The translations under genes and the position numbers were made by a program. Positions 36,159 through 44,872 of a stretch of 64,000 bases of DNA are shown here, piece after piece. Every line of letters begins with the position of its first letter. The stretch's first letter is position 1. The notes under the pieces were generated by a model. The model was not told where the DNA came from. It searched no databases and worked only from the letters and a program-made list of their open reading frames with translations. The stretch is from Clostridiaceae bacterium (GTDB taxonomy: Bacteria > Bacillota > Clostridia > Peptostreptococcales > Natronincolaceae), in NCBI GenBank assembly GCA_020832135.1, contig JAFIFG010000052.1, positions 1 through 64,000 of the forward strand. The letters are read 5' to 3'.

Positions 36159-37409
36159 CTATAATAAGCTAGACATCATGGGATATTCCTCTTCTGTTAA
36201 TACTCCTCCCATCAAAGGACTTAAATCTGAATTAACGAAACTTGACCGTATGACAGCATGACAACCATATTTTACCCTAATTTTATCTATAGCTTCATCA
36301 AGCTTTTTATGCTCTTTTTCTTTTGTTTCAAATAGTGAGATCTGATAAAAATCATTTAAACATAAGGAAGATAGATAAATACCTAAGTGCCTAATTGGCT
36401 CTCCTTTCCACACCTCATTAAATAATCTCTTTGCATTTTCATAGATGCTATTTGTGGAGGCTATAGGCACATCTAGTTTTCTTTGATGGCTATAGGAAAT
36501 TAGGTGATCATTTTTAATAGAAATAGATAGAACATAAGCACATTTGTTTGCATTTCTTATTCTCGTTCCTACAGTTTCACTTAAAGCCAATAGGATTTGG
36601 TGTGCTGTTATAGAATCTGTTACATCAAAGGCAATGGTATTAGAATTGCCTAAGCCCTTCATAGGTACACCATTGTTTTTAATCACTGAATCATCTAATC
36701 CATTAGCATATTGCCAAATTAATAATCCATGGCTCTTTAGCCATTGCTGTAGGTAACTGGGGTCTGTGTTTGCTAATTCTCCGATGGTCATAATACCTTT
36801 ACTCTTTAATTTTTTAGCCGTAGAAGAACCTACAAAGAATAATTCCTCCACCGGTAGACCCCACATTTTTTTTGCTATTTCTTCTCTATAGAGAGTATGG
36901 ACTTTATTGGGCTTTTCAAATTCTGAAGCCATTTTAGCAAGGAGCTTGTTGTTGCCTATACCAATATTTACTGTAAAGCCTAACTCCTTTCTAATTCTAT
37001 CCTTTATCTTGTGAGCAGCTTCAACTGCTTCTCCGAAGTGACACTCCATATTGGTATAATCTAAAAACACCTCATCAATGGAATATCTTTGTATAGTAGG
37101 AGAATATTCTTTAAGGATTTCTACCATTGCACTACTACACTGCATATATAGTGTGTATCTAGGTGGAACAACCACTAATTCTGGACATTTATTTCTTGCT
37201 GAAAATAGAGTTTCTCCAGTCTTGATACTATATTTTTTAGCAGGAATAGATTTTGTCAATACAATCCCATGTCTATTTTCTTCATTCCCTCCTATAACTG
37301 AAGGAATTTCCCTCAAGTCGACGGTCTGCCCCTGCTGTAGACGATAGACTGCTTCCCAGGACAAATAGGCTGAATTTACATCTATATGAAAAATAATCCT
37401 ATTATGCAT
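36159..37409 (-). CDS. dinB: Y-family DNA polymerase IV
   Basis: The product has 416 residues from the ATG at 37409, which lies eight bases after GGAAGGGG; the longer frame extends across the SOS promoter. The palm motif D-V-N-S-A-Y-L-S-W-E is near residue 9, R-Y-S-I-D-E-V-F-L-D contains the catalytic S-I-D-E, and little-finger residues follow. It copies damaged DNA. Operon with the small gene at 35888. Confidence 0.93.
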   Translation of the reverse strand: MHNRIIFHIDVNSAYLSWEAVYRLQQGQTVDLREIPSVIGGNEENRHGIVLTKSIPAKKYSIKTGETLFSARNKCPELVVVPPRYTLYMQCSSAMVEILKEYSPTIQRYSIDEVFLDYTNMECHFGEAVEAAHKIKDRIRKELGFTVNIGIGNNKLLAKMASEFEKPNKVHTLYREEIAKKMWGLPVEELFFVGSSTAKKLKSKGIMTIGELANTDPSYLQQWLKSHGLLIWQYANGLDDSVIKNNGVPMKGLGNSNTIAFDVTDSITAHQILLALSETVGTRIRNANKCAYVLSISIKNDHLISYSHQRKLDVPIASTNSIYENAKRLFNEVWKGEPIRHLGIYLSSLCLNDFYQISLFETKEKEHKKLDEAIDKIRVKYGCHAVIRSSFVNSDLSPLMGGVLTEEEYPMMSSLL

Positions 37410-37433
37410 ATAATTTACCCCTTCCTTACCATA

Positions 37434-37462
37434 AGTATATATGAACATATGTTCGTAGTAAA
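37434..37462 (-). promoter_or_regulatory. dinB promoter with LexA box
   Basis: Minus strand TTTACT, 17 bases, TATACT, with CGAACATATGTTC lying inside the spacer. GAAC-N4-GTTC is the Gram-positive LexA (DinR) box, so LexA would block RNA polymerase until DNA damage. Confidence 0.88.
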
Positions 37463-37494
37463 GGATAAAAAAATTTAGTCTTACAACCCGCAAA

Positions 37495-37525
37495 GGATAA
37501 ACAGCATGACTAGTACTGTTTATCC
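37495..37525 (-). terminator. Hairpin after the M20 deacylase gene
   Basis: GGATAAACAG-(11-base loop)-CTGTTTATCC is a perfect 10-bp stem just past the stop at 37534. The T-run is short (TTTGCGG on the minus strand), so it is a weak terminator. Confidence 0.55.
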
Positions 37526-37533
37526 CTTGTTTC

Positions 37534-38748
37534 TTAGCAATCACCTACACACATTATTTTGTCTTTTATAGAAAAGTTATCTATTATTCTAGAGTAAATT
37601 TCCACTCCATTTATTAAGTCTTCTATGCTAATCTTTTCGTCTTTCGTATGTGCTGACTCTATATTTCCTGGCCCTATCACAACCGTAGGTATATTAGCAT
37701 AATGAGATAACAATGCTGCATCTGTCCATCCTCTACCTAGTGTTATTTTAGGTTGAAAATCTAATACCTCTCTTAATGCTGTTTGGACTGCATGAACTAT
37801 AGGTTCATTCATAGGTGTAATTAAAGGAGGATTGGGTAGATTAGCTGAATTCTCTTTACTTCTCTCTAAGTTAATTATTATTTGAGGATTCTCTCTCTTT
37901 ATATCATCTATTATCTGTTGAAACTCTTCCATAACAGATTCTATAGTTTCTCCTGGTATATATCTTCTATCTAGTTTTACTACACATCTATCTGCAACAG
38001 TGCTTTGTCCTATCCCTCCATTTATTGTACCTATATTGATATCTGACTTTCCAGCAAATTCAGATATTCTATTCTTTAATTTAGGAACCAAACCCCTTTT
38101 TATCCTATATAAAAATTCTACAGCGTAATCTATAGCATTTATTCCATCATGGGGTCTACCGCTATGAGCAGCTCTTCCAATAAATTCTATATCGAACCAT
38201 TCTAATCCCCTGTGACCTACAGCATATTCATAGTTAGATGGTTCTCCAACAATAGCTGCATCTGCCGTTATCCCTCTTTTTATTATATCCTCTGTCCCTT
38301 CACTGTTACCCTCTTCACCTATTACTCCAGTAAATATTATATCTCCATCGGGCACTATCCCAGCTCTTTTAAATACTACAAGTGTCATCAGTATGGATGC
38401 TATTGGTCCTTTCATATCTACTGCTCCTCTACCCCATACGAACCCATCTCTGACCCCTTCATTAAAGGGATGAATCACCATATTTTCTATGCCAATAGTA
38501 TCCGTATGACCATTAAACATGAGTGACTTACCTGTTCCCTTGCCCTTTATAGTTATGATTACATTTTTTCTTTTATCCACTACTGTGTGTAACTGACAAT
38601 CCAAGTTATTATTCATAGCAAATTTGTATATATGTTCCGCTATTCTCTTCTCTTGATGCTTAACTTTATTATGACTAGGTATGCTTATTAAATTCTTGCA
38701 AAGTTCTATTACTTCCTCATCTCTATAAAATTTAGATGGATTAAACAC
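37534..38748 (-). CDS. M20-family deacylase (ArgE/DapE-like)
   Basis: The 404-residue product has the metal ligands of the family: F-N-G-H-T-D-T near residue 78, G-A-V-D-M-K-G near 112, G-E-E-G near 147 and S-A-H-T-K-D-E near 370. Proteins of this length and layout include YgeY-like hydrolases and ArgE/DapE-type deacylases; the substrate cannot be picked. Monocistronic, with a hairpin after it. No selenium-metabolism genes are in view to support a YgeY role. Confidence 0.85.
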   Translation of the reverse strand: MFNPSKFYRDEEVIELCKNLISIPSHNKVKHQEKRIAEHIYKFAMNNNLDCQLHTVVDKRKNVIITIKGKGTGKSLMFNGHTDTIGIENMVIHPFNEGVRDGFVWGRGAVDMKGPIASILMTLVVFKRAGIVPDGDIIFTGVIGEEGNSEGTEDIIKRGITADAAIVGEPSNYEYAVGHRGLEWFDIEFIGRAAHSGRPHDGINAIDYAVEFLYRIKRGLVPKLKNRISEFAGKSDINIGTINGGIGQSTVADRCVVKLDRRYIPGETIESVMEEFQQIIDDIKRENPQIIINLERSKENSANLPNPPLITPMNEPIVHAVQTALREVLDFQPKITLGRGWTDAALLSHYANIPTVVIGPGNIESAHTKDEKISIEDLINGVEIYSRIIDNFSIKDKIMCVGDC

Positions 38749-38891
38749 TTTTCTAACTAGTACCTCCTTTATTTTTTATTTTTAGGTTGTATTTAAAACA
38801 TATGTTGATATCTTATAAAAAATGAAAGAATAGGTTACAATAAATCCCATTTCAAAAGTATTCAAACATTTTCCTGAATAATATCCTTTTT

Positions 38892-39036
38892 TTATTTTTT
38901 AAATGATGGGATAACTCCCTCATTGGTAGCATTTAAAACAATTGTATTGCCTGATGATTCTCCTAAGGGCTGAGCCTCTCCTCTTGCTCTTTCTAACTGA
39001 GCCTGGCCTTCCTTTTGGGCTTGAACAACTTGGAAT
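38892..39036 (-). pseudogene. Remnant of an SPFH/Band 7 (prohibitin-like) protein C-terminus
   Basis: The minus strand reads Q-V-V-Q-A-Q-K-E-G-Q-A-Q-L-E-R-A-R-G-E-A-Q followed by a short tail and stop. The Q-A-x-x-E-R-A-R-G-E-A pattern is typical of the C-terminal coiled coil of Band 7/prohibitin proteins. The Band 7 domain is missing. It is joined at its upstream end to the SLH pseudogene on the opposite strand. Confidence 0.6.
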
Positions 39037-40186
39037 CAAGAAGTTATTGATGAAGATGGTTCCGGTGTCATCCTTGAATCTCGTATTACTGAAGTGGAAA
39101 CAACTGCAGATGGCACAGTATATACGATCATCTATGAAGAAATCGATGGTCCTTACTATGAAGAACGCCACATCAAAGAAGGTATTGGTGTAATCTTCGT
39201 TGAAAGATTAATGTTTGGTGAGCAAGAGAATTACAAAACTTCTTATTCTCTCTTTGAAGGTTCAACTGGTATAGTTGTAGACATTAACTTCCTAGATATT
39301 TCACAAGACGATTGGTATATGAAGTATGTTTTAAAATTGCTTTCACTAGATTTAATTGATGGTTACCCAGATAAAACCTTTAGACCTCAAAGTGAAATTA
39401 CAGTAGCAGAATTTATTGCATTAACACTAGACTCCCTCGGTTATCGTTATGAAACCGAAGGTGTAGAATGGTATGCTCCTTATATTTCAAAGGCCACAGA
39501 TCTTAATATCATTTCTCAGAATGTATTTGATGATTATAGCCGACCCATAACTCGTTAAGAAATGGCTAAAGTTTTTATTAATGCCTTAGACACAGAATCA
39601 CAATCAGACCTACTAGATTTTGATGCCGCAGATAAAATTGATGCAAAGTTTTTGCCCTATGTAAGTACAGCAGTTGAACTAGGTGTTATCCAGGGTTATC
39701 CTTCAGATAATCTTTCCGTCCTAATGACTATACTACTAGAGCAGAAGCATCAAAGCTATTTGCTTTATTAGTTGATATGGTTCAACCTAAACCGCTCTTA
39801 CTGTCTAATGCCTTGTCTCTAGAATCAGAGTTTGAGAATCGTTTATTTCAAGAAACTGCTGATGGATAGAATGTAAAAAACTTTGATAAAAAAGAAGATT
39901 TAATTGATTATCTTGGTGAAATCATGGATATGGATCTAGCATTAAATTATGCACATACTTATTATAAACAAAGAGATGATAATTTACATATTATCCCTAT
40001 GGATGTCCCACAATGCTTATCGAGGACCAGTCTTATCATTTAGTGATGCATCACCCAAGAGAGTATCAGGTAATCCAAGAAACAACTACCGATATGATAG
40101 GTCATTATACTTTGACGATTACCTATGGTTTTCACCATAACCGATGGATTATTGAGGATCGTCAAGTAGATATCCATGATAGATAA
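39037..40186 (+). pseudogene. Decayed S-layer-homology-domain protein gene
   Basis: The frame from 39037 reads a beta domain and two SLH repeats (Y-M-K-Y-V-L-K-L-L-S-L-D-L-I-D-G-Y-P-D-K-T-F-R-P; I-Q-G-Y-P-S-D-N). It is broken by an in-frame TAA at 39556 (GAA to TAA in R-E-E-M), a one-base shift near 39711, a further stop near 39867 and a shift near 40020. The end reads a second domain (H-T-Y-Y-K-Q-R-D-D-N; G-H-Y-T-L-T-I-T-Y-G-F-H). It lacks a start and signal peptide. The final part may be an IseA-like or other surface domain. Confidence 0.85.
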
Positions 40187-40228
40187 ACACTACCAAAATA
40201 ATTATGGATAAAGATGTAAAATTCATCC

Positions 40229-40858
40229 TTATCCGTAATGCACTACCTTCGTTGCAAGCATCTCAACATCCTCTGGGTCATGAGTTACCAACACAACAGG
40301 AATATTCCATTGTGTTAAGAATTTCTTTATTTCCTTTCGTAACATTTTCCTTACAGGTATATCTACAGCTGAAAAGGGCTCATCTAATAAAAGTACTTTA
40401 GGATTAATAGCTAAAGCTCTCAAAATAGCAATTCTTTGTCTTTCTCCTCCTGAAAGCTGATGGGGATATCTATCTCTCTTATTTTCTAGACCTACAAGGT
40501 TTAATAATTCCACCATCTTTTTTTTCTTTACACTTTTATCTCTTTCTTTCATAGCAAACATAATGTTTTCACCAATCTTCATATGAGGAAAAAGTCCATA
40601 ATTTTGAGGAACATAACCTACCCCTCTATCTCTAGAAGGACAATATATGTTTTTTTGTTTATGAAAAACTAATTCTCTATTAATTTCAATAAATCCATCA
40701 TCAGGATTAATAAGTCCAGCTATAGATTGAATGGTTAAACTTTTCCCAGAACCCGATGGTCCAAAAAGACTAATCACTTCTCCTTTTTCTACTTCCCATG
40801 CTTTTTCTAGTATAAAATCATCAAATTTCTTTTGTATGTTTACTTTTAACAAGACCAT
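40229..40858 (-). CDS. modC: Molybdate ABC transporter ATP-binding protein
   Basis: The product has 209 residues from the ATG at 40858, overlapping the modB stop. Walker A is G-P-S-G-S-G-K-S near residue 36, the signature L-S-G-G-E-R-Q near residue 137 and Walker B L-L-L-D-E-P-F near 157. The Mop (TOBE) molybdate-binding domain found at the C-terminus of longer ModC proteins is absent, as in many Firmicutes. It powers molybdate or tungstate uptake with ModB. Confidence 0.88.
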   Translation of the reverse strand: MVLLKVNIQKKFDDFILEKAWEVEKGEVISLFGPSGSGKSLTIQSIAGLINPDDGFIEINRELVFHKQKNIYCPSRDRGVGYVPQNYGLFPHMKIGENIMFAMKERDKSVKKKKMVELLNLVGLENKRDRYPHQLSGGERQRIAILRALAINPKVLLLDEPFSAVDIPVRKMLRKEIKKFLTQWNIPVVLVTHDPEDVEMLATKVVHYG

Positions 40859-41517
40859 CACCACCTTCTGATATGAGTAAATCTATTGAGTAATAATAAA
40901 CTTATGATGGTAATGACACTAATTAACATCACCAGAAAATTTGCCTGTTGATAGTTTCCACCTTGTACAGCATCATAGATGGCAATGGATAGTGTCTGGG
41001 TTTTTCCCGGGATATTCCCTGCCACCATTAGGGTAGCTCCAAATTCCCCCATAGCCCTAGCAAATGCCAGTACTGTTCCTGCAAAAATTCCTTGCCAGGC
41101 AAGTGGTAAAGTAATACGAAAAAAAATTACCAACTCTGATTTCCCTAAAGTTCTTGCTACATCTTCTAAATTTTTATCAACACTTTCTATACTAGATTGC
41201 ACTGCTTGAATCATTAAAGGTAGGGAAACAATGGTAGCCGCCAATACCGCTCCCTGCCATGTGAATACCAAGTTGATATTAAAGGTATTTTGAAGCCATC
41301 TACCTATAAAACTTTGTCTTCCAATCATAATTAGTAAATAGTATCCTAATACAGTGGGAGGCAAAACCATTGGTAAAGTGACGATGGAAGAAAGTATGTT
41401 TCTTCCTATGAACCTTCCCCTAGCCAATAACCATCCTAAGGGGATCCCGACAAAGGCAGTAATGAGTGTTGAATAAAAAGCTATCTTTAACGATAGATAT
41501 ACTGGTGACCAATTCAA
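40858..41517 (-). CDS. modB: Molybdate ABC transporter permease
   Basis: The 219-residue product has five to six membrane helices and the ABC permease loop E-D-V-A-R-T-L-G-K-S-E-L-V-I-F near residue 140. G-E-F-G-A-T-L-M-V-A-G-N-I-P-G is the ModB/CysT/W signature. It sits 17 bases after modA and overlaps modC, so the transporter is one operon. Confidence 0.93.
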   Translation of the reverse strand: MNWSPVYLSLKIAFYSTLITAFVGIPLGWLLARGRFIGRNILSSIVTLPMVLPPTVLGYYLLIMIGRQSFIGRWLQNTFNINLVFTWQGAVLAATIVSLPLMIQAVQSSIESVDKNLEDVARTLGKSELVIFFRITLPLAWQGIFAGTVLAFARAMGEFGATLMVAGNIPGKTQTLSIAIYDAVQGGNYQQANFLVMLISVITIISLLLLNRFTHIRRW

Positions 41518-41534
41518 GGGTCATACCTCCTTAT

Positions 41535-42323
41535 TTAGGGTAAATAAAACCCGTACTTCTCCATAATTTTTCTACCTTCGGGACTATTTACAAATACAGC
41601 GAAGGATTCTGCTAGTTCTCGATTGTTAGAATGACTCACTACACCTAACATTTGCTCTAAGGGTTTATGAAGGTCTTCATCAATTAAGATGTGGTCAATC
41701 TCCTCCACATCTGCAATGGATAATGCAATAATACCTACTGGTGCATTGCCTGTTTGTACGAATTGCATAGCTTGGGAGACATTTTCACCATATACTAATT
41801 TATCTTTAACTAACTCCCATAGTCCTTTACTTTCCAAAGCTTCTTTTCCTGCCAATCCATAGGGTGCATGATTAGGATTTGCTAAAGAGATATACTGAAT
41901 TTCGTCTAGCAACAAATCTTCTAAGGATTTAACATCTACATGGGCATTTTTATTTACAGCTAGTACAATTCTTCCGATGGCATAAAGGGCTTTTGTTTCC
42001 TCTATAATATCCCCACTTTCTACTAGGTCCTCTACAAATTTTTTGTTCGCCGAGGCAAATAGATCAATAGGTGCTCCATTGGCAATTTGTTGAGCTAAAT
42101 TTCCCGAAGAGCCAAATTGAAAAATTACCTTTACTCCTTTCTCCTCTTCAAAAGTCCTACCTAATTCTTCAAATGCAAATCTTAGATCAGATGCTGCTGC
42201 TACATGTAACTCATTTTCTTCTGTCAGGTTATTCCCTTGATTATTAGGTAAAGTACAGGCAGTAATTAAAATAGATAAAACCAATGTAACAATTGTAAAT
42301 TGTACTATATTCCTTTTTTTCAT
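41535..42323 (-). CDS. modA: Molybdate-binding lipoprotein
   Basis: The 262-residue product has a lipobox L-I-T-A-C near residue 23. A-A-S-D-L-R-F-A-F and F-Q-F-G-S-S-G-N-L-A-Q-Q-I-A-N-G-A-P are oxyanion-binding loops typical of ModA. It captures molybdate (or tungstate) outside the membrane and passes it to ModB. It is the first gene of modABC, just downstream of the ModE box. Confidence 0.93.
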   Translation of the reverse strand: MKKRNIVQFTIVTLVLSILITACTLPNNQGNNLTEENELHVAAASDLRFAFEELGRTFEEEKGVKVIFQFGSSGNLAQQIANGAPIDLFASANKKFVEDLVESGDIIEETKALYAIGRIVLAVNKNAHVDVKSLEDLLLDEIQYISLANPNHAPYGLAGKEALESKGLWELVKDKLVYGENVSQAMQFVQTGNAPVGIIALSIADVEEIDHILIDEDLHKPLEQMLGVVSHSNNRELAESFAVFVNSPEGRKIMEKYGFYLP

Positions 42324-42391
42324 ATTGTATACCTCCTACTATTGATAGTATAGGTCTTTTTCTTAGTGTAGCCTTTGATAGAATAGAGCAT

Positions 42392-42415
42392 CGTTATTTT
42401 TTAAAAAGAATAACG
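42392..42415 (-). promoter_or_regulatory. ModE box upstream of modA
   Basis: CGTTATT-(10 bases)-AATAACG is a perfect inverted repeat between modE and modA. It matches the ModE operator pattern with CGTTAT/ATAACG arms. Binding here should repress modABC when molybdate is plentiful. Confidence 0.75.
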
Positions 42416-42429
42416 AATTGCAAAAAAAT

Positions 42430-42762
42430 TTAATTCTTAAAAAAATTTTGTATTTCCTCTTCAATCTTTGCTTCTATATTACTTTTAAATATTTCATATT
42501 TGTGTATAAAATCTCTTGCTTCTTTAGTTATAGTGGAACCACCACCTTTTTTACCACCAATAGATCGCTCTAATATAGGTGTTTGTAGTTCTTCTTCTAT
42601 ATTTTTAATTATTTTCCATGCCTTGCTATAGGACATCTCCATTGAAATTGCTGCTTGTCTGAGGGAGCCTAATTCTTCAACTTTTTTTAGCAATTTCAAA
42701 GGTCCTTCACCAAATACCTTTCTATTTTCTTTAGTTAACCAAAAACGAAATTTGTATTCCAT
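42430..42762 (-). CDS. ModE-type winged-helix molybdate-responsive regulator (DNA-binding domain only)
   Basis: The product has 110 residues from the ATG at 42762, with GGGGG upstream. It is the LysR-like winged helix of ModE: G-P-L-K-L-L-K-K-V-E-E-L-G-S-L-R-Q-A-A and Y-S-K-A-W-K-I-I, with the E-R-S-I-G-G-K-K-G-G-G-S wing. The C-terminal Mop (molybdate-binding) domains are absent, so how it senses molybdate is open. It is upstream of modABC with the ModE box in between. Confidence 0.85.
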   Translation of the reverse strand: MEYKFRFWLTKENRKVFGEGPLKLLKKVEELGSLRQAAISMEMSYSKAWKIIKNIEEELQTPILERSIGGKKGGGSTITKEARDFIHKYEIFKSNIEAKIEEEIQNFFKN

Positions 42763-42800
42763 AAATTTACCCCCAAACATATAATTTTATTTTACTAAAT

Positions 42801-42823
42801 TCATATGGAGTTTGTCCATATGA
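42801..42823. promoter_or_regulatory. Palindrome upstream of modE
   Basis: TCATATGGA-GTTTG-TCCATATGA gives perfect 9-bp arms. It lies 39 bases before the modE start, where an operator would be expected. It could be a binding site for ModE or another regulator. Confidence 0.45.
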
Positions 42824-42839
42824 GTTAAGTAATTGGTAC

Positions 42840-43238
42840 TTATCTTATGTCTTGTTTTCCTTTAATAAATCCCGCTACCATAATCATCATAACTCCCAAA
42901 AAAGTTATAAAAAATCCTACTTGAACATAATCCATACTAAAGCGCATGGATCTTTCCCATGTAATATTTAAGATTCTAGGGAAATTCATAAATTGCACTA
43001 CCATTAAAATAGTCATAGCAATGCTAGATAGTATGATTTTGTATCCAACTATTCCTCTAGTCATCAGCAGGTAAATTAAAATACCTAAGATGATAATTCC
43101 AGTGCTATCTACAATTCCTATGGAGTATTTCCATTCAATACGAACCCAGGGCAAAAAAAGTCCAATCATTGTGATGACGATCCCCTCCAGTAGCACATAT
43201 CTATCTCGAAAATTTTGTAAGACTTTATTCATGTTCAT
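42840..43238 (-). CDS. Small four-helix membrane protein
   Basis: The 132-residue product has four hydrophobic helices (about 16-32, 44-60, 66-84 and 104-124), with the loop P-R-I-L-N-I-T-W-E-R-S between 88 and 98. No named family. AGGGGAGGAC lies before the ATG. Upstream of the mod genes on the same strand, but separated by the palindrome at 42801. Confidence 0.65.
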   Translation of the reverse strand: MNMNKVLQNFRDRYVLLEGIVITMIGLFLPWVRIEWKYSIGIVDSTGIIILGILIYLLMTRGIVGYKIILSSIAMTILMVVQFMNFPRILNITWERSMRFSMDYVQVGFFITFLGVMMIMVAGFIKGKQDIR

Positions 43239-43364
43239 ACAGTCCTCCCCTTAATATGGCTGAGAATTTTTAATATTCATCTACTAATACTATTATATCA
43301 CCACCTAAAATTTTCTTATATCATTATATTAAATATTTTTGTTCCTCCTCTAACTTCCAGCACA

Positions 43365-43417
43365 AAAAATATTAGAGAAGTATATATTAAATACAACTAA
43401 TATATATCTTCTCTAAT
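43365..43417 (-). terminator. Terminator of the DUF1847 gene
   Basis: Minus strand ATTAGAGAAG-(AT-rich stem)-CTTCTCTAAT followed by ATTTTTTGTG. About 120 bases past the stop. Confidence 0.7.
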
Positions 43418-43538
43418 TTATTACATTTTCTATATTATTGATTTTAATTTTCCTTCTTTATAACCATCAGCCATAATATCAACTAGCTGCAACTATTTTA
43501 GCATGCTTTATCAATACTAGATAATAATGAATATACTA

Positions 43539-44132
43539 CTATTTTTTTAATTTATTATGATAATAACTAGAATAAAGAGTAGCTGCTGGGTTATGTCCTG
43601 TTACACGATCTTTTACTATAAAGGTAGTCACAGGTGCCTCTGAATACTTTGTAAAGAGCATATCATGTCCAATGCATAACCCCACAATGATATTTAAATC
43701 AGTTTTTAAATCATTCAATACTATTGCCTGACCTATAGGGTTGCATATTGCTTCATATCTCTTGCAATCTATTTGTGTCAAATTAAAATCCTTTTTGTCT
43801 ATTGCTGAAAACTTACAGCATACAGCCTCAACATTAAATTTTTCATCAAGTACTTCTTTTAAATGTTTAGCTTCTGTTGTTAATCCTACACAGTGACTTA
43901 TTCCAATTTTAGTATAGCCCATTTCTTCAGCGAAACCAATAATCTCTTCTAGTCTCGTCCACTCCATATAATGTTCTCCTTCTATGTGGGAAGCGGCTTC
44001 AAATATTCTCTTATTATCTCCCTTTTTATATTCTTCTCTTGATGGAGCTTCATAAGAGCTTAGGTCTTGACCTCGTATACATTCCTCTCCCTTGTAACAA
44101 CTACTTATTTTACACCCAGTACAATTGACCAT
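43539..44132 (-). CDS. DUF1847 cysteine-rich metal-binding protein
   Basis: The 197-residue product begins C-T-G-C-K-I-S-S-C (an Fe-S or metal ligand set), and continues with I-G-I-S-H-C-V-G-L and C-I-G-H-D-M-L-F. These match DUF1847, a clostridial family predicted to bind a metal cluster. GAGGGGG lies before the ATG. Function unknown. Confidence 0.8.
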   Translation of the reverse strand: MVNCTGCKISSCYKGEECIRGQDLSSYEAPSREEYKKGDNKRIFEAASHIEGEHYMEWTRLEEIIGFAEEMGYTKIGISHCVGLTTEAKHLKEVLDEKFNVEAVCCKFSAIDKKDFNLTQIDCKRYEAICNPIGQAIVLNDLKTDLNIIVGLCIGHDMLFTKYSEAPVTTFIVKDRVTGHNPAATLYSSYYHNKLKK

Positions 44133-44264
44133 AAAATCCCCCTCTTTTTTGAAATGCTTATTTTCAGCATATACTACTCACATCTTCTTATTGTTTTATT
44201 TCTACCCCTAAGACTTTATCCCTGCAACATTCTATTTTGTTCATTTTAATTTTCTTTAGTTCTC

Positions 44265-44612
44265 TTACTTTTTTATTCCTATAAGGTTGCTTAAAAACAT
44301 ATTTACAATACTGATTAATAGTGAGGCAATAATCGCATCAAATAATGACCTCACATAAAATCCAGTAACTAAAGCAGCAGTCATTTTTAAAACAAATCCA
44401 TTTATTACAAAGGTGAATAAACCTAATGTTAGTAGGTTAATTGGTAGAGTTAATATTACTAATATAGGTCTAATAAAAATATTAACAGCACCAAGAATGG
44501 CTGCAGCAATCAGCGTAGCTTCAAAACCTGATACATCAACTCCACTAAGTATATTAGCTATAACATATATGGATACTCCACTGATTATCCAGCTTAGTAT
44601 AAATCTTTTCAT
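44265..44612 (-). CDS. Phage-holin-family (PF04020) four-helix membrane protein
   Basis: The 115-residue product fits the PF04020 (YvlD/mycobacterial 4 TMS) family, including N-I-F-I-R-P-I-L-V-I-L-T-L-P-I-N near residue 44 and the L-G-L-F-T-F-V-I-N-G motif. The family is found in many Firmicutes and is not a phage holin by origin. Related to the gene at 57415, but the two are diverged. Confidence 0.85.
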   Translation of the reverse strand: MKRFILSWIISGVSIYVIANILSGVDVSGFEATLIAAAILGAVNIFIRPILVILTLPINLLTLGLFTFVINGFVLKMTAALVTGFYVRSLFDAIIASLLISIVNMFLSNLIGIKK

Positions 44613-44872
44613 TCTATATCACTCCTTATATTTTTTGTAAAAGTATTGCTTTTATTAATTTTACTATACCTATAGAGTATTCAAGATAATATTTACCCTA
44701 GAACTGGAAATCCAAACTATTTCTAGAGTATGCAATCCCTGTAATAAAACAATATAAAATTATGTTTTTAAAATTATTTAATATTTCTATTCATAAAGCA
44801 ATATAAATTTATAAAAGATTAAACAAAAAGTTTCTTTAAAAATACAATTAACATACAAAGGAATGAGTAAAT

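Noticed and set aside
36159-37544. Longer DinB with 45 extra residues
   Set aside because: The extension would be translated from sequence upstream of the LexA-box promoter and has no ribosome-binding site.
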